From positions 3,609,456-3,673,455 of the forward strand of contig OZ241909.1 of the NCBI GenBank assembly GCA_965203735.1: DNA of 64,000 nt, given 5' to 3'. Below the pieces are notes generated by a model that did not search any database, was not told the DNA's origin, and was given only the letters and a program-made list of their open reading frames with translations. This DNA is from Bin55 sp965203735 (lineage in GTDB: Bacteria; Pseudomonadota; Gammaproteobacteria; Pseudomonadales; Azotimanducaceae). Shown here in pieces: positions 9,549 to 17,470 of this stretch. A program made the translations under genes and the position numbers. Position 1 is the first letter of the stretch. Each line of letters begins with the position of its first letter.

Positions 9549-10559
9549 ATGATACTTTCCAAAACATTGTCGTGGGATGAGGACGAGTGGAGATCGATCC
9601 TTCAGGAATCCATTAGGGACGCGAAAACTCTCCGCAGTGCGCTAGGTCTGAAACTGGACGAAACGAAGTGGCTTGACAAGCCAACGTTCGAGATCTTTGT
9701 ACCCCGACCTTTCCTCGCCCGAATAGAGCCGAAAAACCCCAAAGACCCGCTTCTACTTCAAGTAGCAGCTTCCGTGCAAGAACAAACAGAAGCCGCCGGA
9801 TACAGCGCCGATCCCCTCAAGGAGGGCGAATCGGTGATAGCACCTGGGGTTCTTCGCAAGTACCAAGGGCGAGTCTTGTACATCGTTGCTTCCGCTTGTC
9901 CGATCCATTGCCGTTACTGCTTTCGTAGGCACTTTCCGTATCGCGAACATCGAACCGCATCTATAGAGCCCCTACTCGAGGTCTTGAACACAGACAGTTC
10001 AATTTTCGAGGTCATTCTTTCAGGCGGAGACCCACTGATACTGCCGAATGACCAATTGGAACAGTTGATCGCAGAAATCAGTTCGGTTCCACATATCAGA
10101 TGTATCAGGATTCACACCCGATTTAGCGTCGTATTGCCCCAGCGGATTACTACTGGGTTGCTTGGCGTTTTGGCAGTCCGACGCCCTAAGATCGTGGTGG
10201 TAACGCACATCAATCATCCAAGCGAAATCGACAACAACGTTAAGTTGGCCAGCGACGCTCTCAATTCTGTCGGATTAACGATGCTGAATCAGAGTGTGCT
10301 ACTTAAGGGAGTCAATGACTCATCGGGAGTCTTGGAAGAGCTCTCTTGGAAGCTGTTTGACATAGGAGTACTTCCTTACTACCTTCACCTCTTGGATCGA
10401 GTCGCGGGGACATCACACTTCGACTTGCCCGAAGATAGGGCTCTTCAGATCTACCAAGAACTGCAGTCCAGGGTGCCCGGCTACCTTGCTCCGCGTCTGG
10501 TTCGGGAGATACCTGATCGGAACGCCAAGACCATCATTGCCCAAGAGAGAGGCACATAG
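9549..10559 (+). CDS. epmB: EF-P beta-lysylation protein EpmB (lysine 2,3-aminomutase)
   Basis: A radical SAM, PLP-dependent aminomutase converting (S)-lysine to (R)-beta-lysine for EF-P modification. The radical SAM cluster motif CPIHCRYC lies near residue 117, followed by RRHFPY and ILSGGDPL. The 336-residue length fits EpmB, shorter than catabolic lysine 2,3-aminomutases. It is divergent from efp. With epmA and efp it forms a complete EF-P modification locus. Ends in TAG. Confidence 0.94.
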   Translation: MILSKTLSWDEDEWRSILQESIRDAKTLRSALGLKLDETKWLDKPTFEIFVPRPFLARIEPKNPKDPLLLQVAASVQEQTEAAGYSADPLKEGESVIAPGVLRKYQGRVLYIVASACPIHCRYCFRRHFPYREHRTASIEPLLEVLNTDSSIFEVILSGGDPLILPNDQLEQLIAEISSVPHIRCIRIHTRFSVVLPQRITTGLLGVLAVRRPKIVVVTHINHPSEIDNNVKLASDALNSVGLTMLNQSVLLKGVNDSSGVLEELSWKLFDIGVLPYYLHLLDRVAGTSHFDLPEDRALQIYQELQSRVPGYLAPRLVREIPDRNAKTIIAQERGT

Positions 10560-10790
10560 TCTGAAAGATAGCGACCAATTCAGTCTTCCACCGCTGAAGG
10601 TGCACATCCACGGAGCAGAAGAACCATTTTTCTATTTTTTCTCTAGGCGTTCTGCGGTGAGAAGTGTAACGATTCTTGATTCCCTCTTCAAAATCCACCT
10701 TAGCCACGGATTTAGCGGTCCAATTTCATCTTTAGTCCAGAGGGGATCAAGTAGGAACAATTGTCGTCCCAAGTAAACCACCAAGAAGAC

Positions 10791-10813
10791 GTTCCCTGAC
10801 AATCTCAGGGAAC
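10791..10813. terminator. Hairpin at the end of the 429-residue gene
   Basis: Inverted repeat GTTCCCTGA / TCAGGGAAC with a five-base loop, overlapping the stop codon of the leftward gene ending at 10805. There is no strong T-run on either side, so it could be a weak terminator or only a stabilising 3' hairpin. Confidence 0.35.
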
Positions 10814-12094
10814 AGAGGAATGGATTGCTTGAATTAGTGCCCGATTGCCAGTTAGAGTCTCGTTTACGATAGTTGTTAGATCTTCGGTCGTCTGTGCATA
10901 AGCCCCAATGTAGCCAGACCGCAAGAGATCCAGAAACCCCTCTTGGCGAAGATACCGTCCTTCCAGCGATTCATAGCTGATTCGGAAAGCTCCCCTCGGA
11001 CCTTTGGAAGCAGGATCCATACGCAGGTTCTCATAGTGATCAATTGGTATTGTTATGGGACTCTTTCCCAATCCCACTCGCCTTTTAACAAACCTTAGAT
11101 AGCAAACTTGAGAATTTAGCCGAAACTCGAACGGTTGTGGTGAATGGGAGCGATTGAAGAGCTTCATTTTCTTCATTTGATTTTCCAACTGTTGATCCGG
11201 GCGGTAGATCCAGTTGGTGGCGCTGCCGGACTCTTCTGGTTCCAGCATCTTATATTGAATCATGACTAAGTTCTGCTTAATGGCGTTCAAGTAAATAAGG
11301 TCCACGCCAAGAACTTCTTCGAGCGGGCTCCTGTTCGCCGTAATAACTTCTAGCATCTCCCCACCCTTTCTGAACATGGCGCGTCCGGTGAGGTAACTAT
11401 TTGAGAGCGAGAACCCTGGTATGGTTCTCGCGTCATGCGCAATAACCAAATCTTCACGAATGTGAGTTTCTTCAAGCACGGAGTCCCGCTTCTCTTCGAT
11501 TTGTAGTTGATCAGCTGGAGCCGCAGAAGATAATCCGAAGGCTTTTAAGGCGAGAGAAACTGCGTCCCTTTGCACGCTCCTGTTTATGGAACCGGTTGTA
11601 GGAGAAATAAGAGCCGCAGCTAAGTCGAACATTGCTGGACGGTTTAGTTTCTGCTGGGCCAATTCTTGAATCAAGTAAACACTTAAAGTCGGGGAAAGTT
11701 TTACGACTGAATGTTCGGAGTCAACACGAGAGCGAAAAATATGCTTTAAGTATTTGGCGTCAACCAAATCCAAGAGCCCTTTCTCTGTAGACGGTTCTAC
11801 ACTTTGCGCGTTCGAAATACTCAAACGACTTTGAATGGTTGTTATAGGTGCTTGGGACTCAAGCAATCCGATATGTACGTTGCGGTATACCCCAGACTCG
11901 CTAGTGGTCAGAAAACACACTGTAGGCACTCTAACGCTTCTCAGAGACTCGCGGTTGGCAGCAAACGTGAATCGGCCAGTCCATTGCTTGCGCTCCGATA
12001 TTCGCTCCCAATCTTCCTCGGAAAAGCGGAAGAGAACAATTGGACGCTTATGAACTGTCGAACTGAGACCCTTTAGCCAATCGTCATTCGTCAT
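10805..12094 (-). CDS. Unknown protein with PD-(D/E)XK-like motif, partner of helicase-nuclease
   Basis: I do not recognise a named family for this 429-residue protein. Residues 220-285 contain a pattern seen in PD-(D/E)XK nuclease folds: HDARTIPGF, then a glutamate pair near 259-260, GVDLIY with Asp265, and MIQYK with a Q-x-K at 280-282. No signal peptide or membrane segment is seen. It lies 111 bases downstream of the helicase gene on the same strand and is probably co-transcribed with it. By context it may be the effector or specificity partner of a two-gene defence module; that role is inferred only. Confidence 0.7.
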   Translation of the reverse strand: MTNDDWLKGLSSTVHKRPIVLFRFSEEDWERISERKQWTGRFTFAANRESLRSVRVPTVCFLTTSESGVYRNVHIGLLESQAPITTIQSRLSISNAQSVEPSTEKGLLDLVDAKYLKHIFRSRVDSEHSVVKLSPTLSVYLIQELAQQKLNRPAMFDLAAALISPTTGSINRSVQRDAVSLALKAFGLSSAAPADQLQIEEKRDSVLEETHIREDLVIAHDARTIPGFSLSNSYLTGRAMFRKGGEMLEVITANRSPLEEVLGVDLIYLNAIKQNLVMIQYKMLEPEESGSATNWIYRPDQQLENQMKKMKLFNRSHSPQPFEFRLNSQVCYLRFVKRRVGLGKSPITIPIDHYENLRMDPASKGPRGAFRISYESLEGRYLRQEGFLDLLRSGYIGAYAQTTEDLTTIVNETLTGNRALIQAIHSSVP

Positions 12095-12205
12095 CTGTGA
12101 TTGTCTTAGTAATCTACAAGATTATGTGGGTTGTGAATGTACTAGTCTTGATGACATTCACAAAGTGTTTAGCAGCAACTCTTTTTGTGGCTCAGTGTGT
12201 TCGCT

Positions 12206-14731
12206 TTAGAGATTCCGTACCTTTCGGAGTTCTAGTAATTCAAGCAAATGTGGAAATTTCAGACCTCGATGATCGAAAGCATCGTTGAGTTCACTTGTGA
12301 GACTTAGGCCGAGCGCATTTCTTGAAACGTCGTACAGCACAGTCTTCAAGCGATTACCCAAACGGCAAAACTCGAGGAGTGTTGAAACTCGAAAATTGTC
12401 TGGAGGGTTGGCCTCCGAGCTAACTTTCACTAGTGGCCCGACAAACAGAGGCATGACTTCGTTCGAATCAGTATTAGAGTCTACCCACTGAAGGTGATCG
12501 AACATCTGCCCAATATCCTTCTTGTTATATGTTGAGGTCGTCTTCTTATCTGTCTTTGCATCGATGCACAACGTAGGCCCATCCTCACACACCCACAATA
12601 CATCGGGCCCTGTGCCAACGTCATTGTCTGGTCGAGTAGCAACCAGTCCAAGGTACTTGCCCAAGGCTCGCAACGCTTCTTCGGTCTGGTTTGAGGTACC
12701 ACTTCCGTCCAAGTAGAGTAATTCTGTATCAATAGACTTAGGCAAAGACACTCTACCGTCAGAAGAAATTCTGAACTCTTTTGAGATTCTCAAGACTTGT
12801 GGCGAACACTCCTTGGTTTCTACATGTTGGTGCTGCCGTCGGATGGGAGGGATGTTCGTTTGGTTTGAGTTTGCCTGTCTGTAGAGTTCTGCCGCAGCAT
12901 CACGGTCACCCAAGCGTTCTTGCGCATAACCTAACCAAAGTGTGTGCCAAGCACCGTTCTCAGTACTTAGAGAGTACGCTTGATCCTTTGTTTTGGAAAT
13001 GGCTTGAGCCGCACCTTCGAAGTCCTGTTTCCACGCATGCTCTGCGTACGATACTTCGGCTTTGGCTAACGTAAGCAAATTGTCCATTTCCTGGATCGGT
13101 TTCTGGGCACTATCTTGATGCATGTATTCTTCATATGCATATAGCCAATCCTGCTCGCGCATAAAACAAGCATCTATTGCATCGTGAACATCCTGAACGT
13201 TGCTCAATTGACCTGAGACTTGGTAGCCTAGTGAGATCTGCTTCTGAAGGATGGATGGTAAAGTGCATGTATTGCTAGGATCTAGCAACCACTCTAATAG
13301 ACGTTTCCCGGTGAGAAGTACAACGCCATGATCAGTCATTCCTCTCGAAATTCGTCCAAAACTCTGAATGAGCCGAGATGCTATGGTACTTCGCAACGAG
13401 TCGTTCATACCTAACGACTCCCATAGATAACGCTCAAGCGGTCCCGCGCCCATCGGCAGATCGTCTATCACCATCAAACGACACGACTCCCCTGGCAGGT
13501 CGACACCGTCATATCGAGATGTCAACAGCAACTTTGGCGTAGCATCGTCTAGCTTGAAAGTCTTTACATGTTCCGAAACATGTTCACGAGGTGGTGGCGT
13601 AGCTATATCACTCCATTCCTCAGCACGTGAATAGGTGGGTACAGAAATCAAAGCTTTTCGTTGATCAATCACCTCCTTTGCGGACGCTAAACTCTCCCTC
13701 GAGTCATCAATGAATGAAGGAATAAGTACTAGACGTTCACACTCTCCCGCTGGAGTAGTAGGCGTTACAAGTGGGCTTGGTACTCTGCCGAAGGTGCGGG
13801 CAAACGCATCGGAAGCCTCCAGAGTTGCGGAAAGATACACGCGACGTACAGTGTTAGAAAAGTACGATAAAGTCGTGATTGGGACGAATGGAGGCGTGAT
13901 TGTGATTTCTGTTGCCGATACGATGACGCAGCATTGGTTAACGTGATCCTTAATGTGTTCCCAGGAAAATAATGTGGCAGAGCTGCTCTGCACTCCCCCA
14001 ACGTGAAGTATGTGTATTAATTCTTCGTGTTTGGAGAGTACCTCACTAGGATGAACAAAGAGCAACTGGTTTCCAGTTCCGTCTGTGATCTCGCGAAGCG
14101 AAGCACTCTTTCCTATGTTTACAAAGTAATCGGTGAAGAGTTCGAGAACTTCACCATAAAGAGACTGTAAAGATGACTTTGCGATGTTCAGAGAAAAGCT
14201 GTCCCGCAACAGCTGCTCAGCTGTATGGGCGTCGTCAAAAATTACTGCAGAGATTTCTTGATCGAAGAAAACTGATCGACCATTAAACAAAGCGTGGTAC
14301 GTAGTGATGCAGGGACCGACGCGCCTCGTGAACGAATCACTTGAAAAAACGCTTTTTACATATGTTGATGGTTCGAAACCGTATCCAGTGGCCTTTTCAG
14401 CTGTCTGTTCTACCAGCTGTATAGAACTGCATGCATATAACACCTTCCCTTTAGTTTCGTTGACCAGCGACTGAGCAATCAACAGACCTACGAGTGTCTT
14501 GCCTGCACCTGTGTTTAGAACTATTCCGACATCGTTGCCTTGCCTTTTCTCGTGCCATTTCCTCAGCGCGTCACCTTGGCCAAGCCAAAGGTTTTTGATT
14601 TCAGGATCACTAACTTTCAATTGCTGAAAGAGTTCGATTGGGTCAACTGAACGGGTATCTCGAGGAGGAGGACTAATTTTTGAGAAATCGACCACTATTG
14701 TTCGCACCAAATTCCGCAATCGAGCAACCAT
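12206..14731 (-). CDS. DinG/XPD-like SF2 helicase fused to PD-(D/E)XK-type domain
   Basis: An 841-residue protein. The N-terminal half is a superfamily 2 helicase: Walker A NTGAGKT at 73-79, a DEAH-box variant DDAH at 166-169, SAT at 301-303, and motif VI QSFGRISR at 456-463 followed by the D-G-V spacing typical of DinG/XPD. Residues about 515-625 are helical and TPR-like (AWHTLWLGYAQERLGDRDAA). The C-terminus has GPDVLW (Asp710) and CIDAKT (D-A-K, 724-726), a PD-(D/E)XK nuclease signature. No iron-sulfur cysteine cluster is evident. The first gene of a leftward pair; ends in TAA. Likely anti-phage or plasmid-control function, inferred. Confidence 0.78.
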   Translation of the reverse strand: MVARLRNLVRTIVVDFSKISPPPRDTRSVDPIELFQQLKVSDPEIKNLWLGQGDALRKWHEKRQGNDVGIVLNTGAGKTLVGLLIAQSLVNETKGKVLYACSSIQLVEQTAEKATGYGFEPSTYVKSVFSSDSFTRRVGPCITTYHALFNGRSVFFDQEISAVIFDDAHTAEQLLRDSFSLNIAKSSLQSLYGEVLELFTDYFVNIGKSASLREITDGTGNQLLFVHPSEVLSKHEELIHILHVGGVQSSSATLFSWEHIKDHVNQCCVIVSATEITITPPFVPITTLSYFSNTVRRVYLSATLEASDAFARTFGRVPSPLVTPTTPAGECERLVLIPSFIDDSRESLASAKEVIDQRKALISVPTYSRAEEWSDIATPPPREHVSEHVKTFKLDDATPKLLLTSRYDGVDLPGESCRLMVIDDLPMGAGPLERYLWESLGMNDSLRSTIASRLIQSFGRISRGMTDHGVVLLTGKRLLEWLLDPSNTCTLPSILQKQISLGYQVSGQLSNVQDVHDAIDACFMREQDWLYAYEEYMHQDSAQKPIQEMDNLLTLAKAEVSYAEHAWKQDFEGAAQAISKTKDQAYSLSTENGAWHTLWLGYAQERLGDRDAAAELYRQANSNQTNIPPIRRQHQHVETKECSPQVLRISKEFRISSDGRVSLPKSIDTELLYLDGSGTSNQTEEALRALGKYLGLVATRPDNDVGTGPDVLWVCEDGPTLCIDAKTDKKTTSTYNKKDIGQMFDHLQWVDSNTDSNEVMPLFVGPLVKVSSEANPPDNFRVSTLLEFCRLGNRLKTVLYDVSRNALGLSLTSELNDAFDHRGLKFPHLLELLELRKVRNL

Positions 14732-15032
14732 CGCTGCAATGCCAACACGTACGTCAGATTAAAGACGTCCAGGAAGATCAATAGATACTCCGAAAATAGC
14801 CGTGAACAAGTGCTACCTGTACTATCGCGCAACGAAGCATCTCGCGAAAAAAGTTCCACCAAGGCGGACAACAAGATTTTGGTAAAACTCTCGTTGCAAA
14901 GTGATCGCTCCCTAAGCCTTGAATTTTCTATTGGAGATCATCTGTAGGACGTTTAATCCAAGCGGTTTTGTAGGGACGATTCCAATCTCAAGAAGCGTTA
15001 TGTGGACACGTTGCTCAAGCGCACTTGGATGC
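14732..15032. other. Intergenic region upstream of the helicase gene
   Basis: No credible gene is seen. The promoter of the helicase module is expected here but I could not pick out a convincing -35/-10 pair. Confidence 0.3.
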
Positions 15033-15362
15033 TCACACAACGGTTTCGCAAACAAATGATCTTGGAATGCACTCCCTGAATGTAGAAGACAGATGCCAGT
15101 GGACACTGTCTGAGATTGTTTGATGTCTCTTAACCCCCGTGATGATGTTGCCTTTGTTGTCTCTAGCGCTAAAGACAATACCATCCCCTGCGGGACACTG
15201 TTTCACATAGCCCATAGTTCCTTGACTCTGCTCATTCGCGCCATGGCTGGCAAATTCCGCCACGCGATCACAGCTTATGTTAAGGGCAATGGCAATCTGG
15301 TCATAGTCCCAACCATCTGCGGACAGCGCAATTGAGCAATCGTTCACTTGTCGTTCGTTCAT
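15033..15362 (-). CDS. Possible small helix-turn-helix protein
   Basis: A 109-residue reading frame whose N-terminal 40 residues resemble a homeodomain-like helix-turn-helix (SADGWDYDQIAIALNIS then CDRVAEFA), as in small phage or transposon DNA-binding proteins. The remaining part has no recognisable domain. It lies between the helicase module and an IS1595 remnant, so it may be a transposon-associated fragment. It could also be a chance frame; there is no strong ribosome binding site. Confidence 0.35.
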   Translation of the reverse strand: MNERQVNDCSIALSADGWDYDQIAIALNISCDRVAEFASHGANEQSQGTMGYVKQCPAGDGIVFSARDNKGNIITGVKRHQTISDSVHWHLSSTFRECIPRSFVCETVV

Positions 15363-15417
15363 AGCCTTTTCTCGTATTCTAAATTTCGTTGCCCACCTAC
15401 GTGCTGTAACAATCTAA

Positions 15418-15831
15418 GAGGAACGAGAGACTGGCGAAGTTCATGCAGAAGTCGTAGCGGGGACTTCCAAAGTGATTACCGAGGATTTTGTACGTGAGAA
15501 CGTCGAGGAGGGGTCAACTCTCTACACTGACGAAGCACCCGTATACGACAATATAGCCGAATTCAAGCATGAGGCAGTCAATCACTCAGCAGGGGAGTAC
15601 TTGAGAGACAAGGCTCACACATACAGCATCGAGTCATTCTGGTCGATGTTCAATCGTGGCTATATTGGGACGTACCACAGAATGTCACAGAAGCACCTGA
15701 AAAGATACGTTGCTGAGTTCGCAGGACGAAACAACATGCGCCAGGAGAACACTAAAGACCAGATGAAGTCTCTTCCTCGCAATATGTCAGAAACACATCT
15801 CCCTTACGAGGAACTAATCAGAGACGTGTAA
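15418..15831 (+). pseudogene. IS1595-family (ISXO2-like) transposase, 3' remnant
   Basis: The frame encodes the C-terminal part of an ISXO2-like DDE transposase: GEVHAEVVAGTS, ENVEEGSTLYTDEAPVYDN and the catalytic-end motif SIESFWSMFNRGYIGTYH, then the usual C-terminal LPYEELI. The N-terminal zinc ribbon and the first catalytic Asp region are missing, and an in-frame TAA at 15415 precedes the homologous part. It ends with TAA and a second in-frame TAA six bases on. No terminal inverted repeats were found. A dead insertion sequence marking this stretch as a site of past mobile-element activity. Confidence 0.8.
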
Positions 15832-16153
15832 ACACTGTAAACATTGACTAATTGTGTGGATCAATGTTATAAATGTGTACAATACGCAAAGAAGCACACG
15901 TTACAACTCACTGGGGAACCGCCATCAAACTGCTTGACAGCTTCGGCAAAGGAACTGCACAAGCGGAAAAAAGACAGCACGGACGCTATTCTTGGAGGGC
16001 ACAAGTACATGGATGTAAGTACGCATACGAAGTATGCAGAAGCTGCCGCACTTCGACCAACCGAATCAATATCGAACCGCTTAGTTGATTCTCGCTAAGC
16101 TATCTCACTTGATAACTACCTAAATACGGCATTACGTAATGCTGTCTATGAAG
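15832..16153. other. Gap between transposase remnant and tRNA pair
   Basis: An open stretch in the transposase frame (15844-16098) continues after the two TAA codons and ends in another TAA, but the translation resembles nothing I know and overlaps another open frame of similar quality. I treat it as non-coding or IS debris. Confidence 0.3.
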
Positions 16154-16229
16154 CGGAGGCCGAGAAGGGAATCGAACCCTTTAATCGCATCTTTGCGGGA
16201 GTACGTGCAGATCCGTCTGCTACTCGGCC
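16154..16229 (-). tRNA. tRNA-Cys-like gene with abnormal anticodon arm
   Basis: Acceptor GGCCGAG / CTCGGCC pairs perfectly. The T arm AAGGG-TTCGATT-CCCTT is perfect, the discriminator is T (typical of tRNA-Cys), and the 5' half GGCCGAGTAGCA resembles gammaproteobacterial tRNA-Cys. The D arm is GCAG-ACGGAT-CTGC with a short loop. The anticodon arm is odd: about 20 bases instead of 17, a poorly paired stem (CGTACT/GATGCG with a C-A mismatch and G-U pairs), and an eight-base loop CCCGCAAA containing GCA but lacking U33. An alternative hairpin CGCA-AAGA-TGCG can form. The 3' end reads TCCG, not CCA. Either a decayed tRNA-Cys or an unorthodox tRNA. Confidence 0.65.
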
Positions 16230-16233
16230 TCTT

Positions 16234-16321
16234 CGGCGGACGGGGAGGGATTCGAACCCTCGGGGCTAAACGCCCGGCAGTTTTAAAGACTGCAGCGATA
16301 AACCGGCTCTGCCACCCGTCC
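16234..16321 (-). tRNA. Class II tRNA with anticodon UUA (ochre-reading), Ser-like
   Basis: An 85-base cloverleaf: acceptor GGACGGG/CCCGTCC, D arm starting GCAGAG with GG in the loop (one A-C mismatch), anticodon stem GCAGT/ACTGC perfectly paired around the loop CTTTAAA, which gives anticodon TTA. A long variable arm GGGC-GTTTA-GCCC and T arm GAGGG-TTCGAAT-CCCTC follow; the discriminator is G. The long arm, G73 and TGGCAGAG point to a serine-type tRNA. The loop is one base away from tRNA-Ser(UGA) CTTGAAA and from tRNA-Tyr(GUA) CTGTAAA. UUA pairs with UAA stop codons. The 3' end is GCCG, without an encoded CCA. Seven bases separate it from the downstream tRNA-like gene. Confidence 0.8.
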
Positions 16322-16329
16322 ATTTTTCG

Positions 16330-16361
16330 GTCGCTACTCCGTCTGCAAACGGAGTAGCGAC
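16330..16361. other. Perfect 13-bp hairpin in the tRNA pair leader
   Basis: GTCGCTACTCCGT and ACGGAGTAGCGAC form a perfect 13-bp stem with loop CTGCAA. It ends eight bases before the 5' end of the UUA tRNA on the leftward strand. There is no T-run, so it is unlikely to be a terminator; it may guide 5' processing or insulate the tRNA fold. Confidence 0.6.
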
Positions 16362-16371
16362 TTCTATGGTG

Positions 16372-16408
16372 ATTATAAGCTACATTGGCACTCTCGCCAC
16401 TAGAGTGC
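16372..16408 (-). promoter_or_regulatory. Probable promoter and operator-like palindrome of the tRNA pair
   Basis: On the leftward strand a perfect -10 TATAAT occupies 16377-16372, placing a start site near 16365, just before the leader hairpin. The -35 is weak. The palindrome GCACTCT / AGAGTGC (16388-16408, seven-base spacer) covers the -35 region, as an operator would. Seen directly; function inferred. Confidence 0.5.
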
Positions 16409-16619
16409 TAGGATTTATTCGCATTGCGTTCTCCCAAGTTGCGTTGCGACCTGTTATTGTATCGTAAAGTTCACAAGAACTCGACAATTCAAATGCGGCT
16501 GAGATTCTGTCCTCGTCTTCCAACGTATGGCCAGGGAATATTGGACCTTGTCTACGACTAGAAGGGCCGGCACATCATTTGTTGCAACAATGCAGCTCTT
16601 TGTGATCATTCCTTACGTG

Positions 16620-17378
16620 TCATGTGACAAGTCTGTTGGATCGTCTCGCAAGTGGAAGATCCAACATTGACACCATCAATTGACTGTGGGCACTTTCACT
16701 CCCCAATGTCCAAACAGAAGCGGGACGCCCTCGTCGGCCGGAGGAGTGTTGGACTAAACTGGTTGAAGAGACACGGTCTATCGCTTTGAAACAGACGTTT
16801 TTCTTGAAGTTTCGCTGAAAGTTTCCCTTGTCTAAACGGGAGTTCCATACGGTTTCGTACACTGAACGGAGTTGAGCAACAGTGAAGACCGGGGCAAGGA
16901 ACTTCGCTCCTAGAGTTGTATATTCGAGCTTGGAGCGAACGCGTTCCAAAGCATCCTCAAGAATCTGGCTGTGATCGAAGGCAAGGTCACTCAGCTCAAC
17001 GCTCGAGATGGGCTTCGCATGAACCGACATCGCATCGCCACCTTCGTGCAACCGAGGCAGGTCTGCACACACCACAACATAGGCTACGGTTACAACACGC
17101 ATGCGTGGATCGCGAGTGATATCTCCATAAGACCCCAGTTGCTCAATGTACCAGCGGTCGTCTGCCTTAAGTCCTGTTTCCTCTTCAAGCTCGCGAAAGG
17201 CTGCTTGGAGCAAATCCTCATCTTTGCGTACGAATCCGCCCGGTAACGCCCAATCTCCAAGAAACGGATTTTCGCCACGTTGAACAACTACGACGTGCAG
17301 TTTCCGATACTGTATAAGAAACACAACGACATCTACTGTTACGGCAAACGGGGGATACGCACTCGGATCATAGTTCAT
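16620..17378 (-). CDS. NrtR-type Nudix transcriptional regulator
   Basis: A 252-residue protein with an N-terminal Nudix domain (about 1-150) and a C-terminal winged helix region (about 160-240), the architecture of NrtR, the ADP-ribose-responsive repressor of NAD metabolism. The Nudix box is complete from Gly48 to Leu70 (GX5EX7REUXEEXGU, ending FRELEEETGL), so hydrolase activity may be retained. It is divergent from the gene at 17471, across two identical-type palindromes, and a TATAAT -10 at 17414-17409 for its own transcription abuts the first palindrome, suggesting autoregulation. Which ligand it senses cannot be told from sequence. Confidence 0.85.
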   Translation of the reverse strand: MNYDPSAYPPFAVTVDVVVFLIQYRKLHVVVVQRGENPFLGDWALPGGFVRKDEDLLQAAFRELEEETGLKADDRWYIEQLGSYGDITRDPRMRVVTVAYVVVCADLPRLHEGGDAMSVHAKPISSVELSDLAFDHSQILEDALERVRSKLEYTTLGAKFLAPVFTVAQLRSVYETVWNSRLDKGNFQRNFKKNVCFKAIDRVSSTSLVQHSSGRRGRPASVWTLGSESAHSQLMVSMLDLPLARRSNRLVT

Positions 17379-17408
17379 AGTATTTGTGGCTGTACGACTA
17401 ACGAGTCG

Positions 17409-17457
17409 ATTATATTGTCATATCGACAAAAATAGTTTAAAATTGTCTCTTTGACAA
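17409..17457. promoter_or_regulatory. Two NrtR-like operators overlapping divergent promoters
   Basis: Two palindromes TTGTC-N5-GACAA lie at 17415-17429 and 17443-17457, 28 bases centre to centre. For the rightward gene, -35 TTGTCA (17415-17420) and -10 TAAAAT (17438-17443) are 17 bases apart, so one operator covers the -35 and the other the -10/start. The leftward regulator has TATAAT at 17414-17409. The layout fits repression of both genes by the Nudix regulator. Confidence 0.75.
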
Positions 17458-17470
17458 AAAATGGTGCGCC

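Noticed and set aside
15418..16098. Transposase frame continued through two TAA codons as evidence of full UAA reassignment
   Set aside because: The transposase ends naturally at LPYEELI just before the first TAA, and the later translation matches nothing, so this is a normal stop followed by a chance open frame.
16234..16321. Selenocysteine tRNA
   Set aside because: The arms are 7+5 bp, length is 85 bases and the anticodon is UUA, while bacterial tRNA-Sec has 8+5 bp, about 95 bases and UCA.
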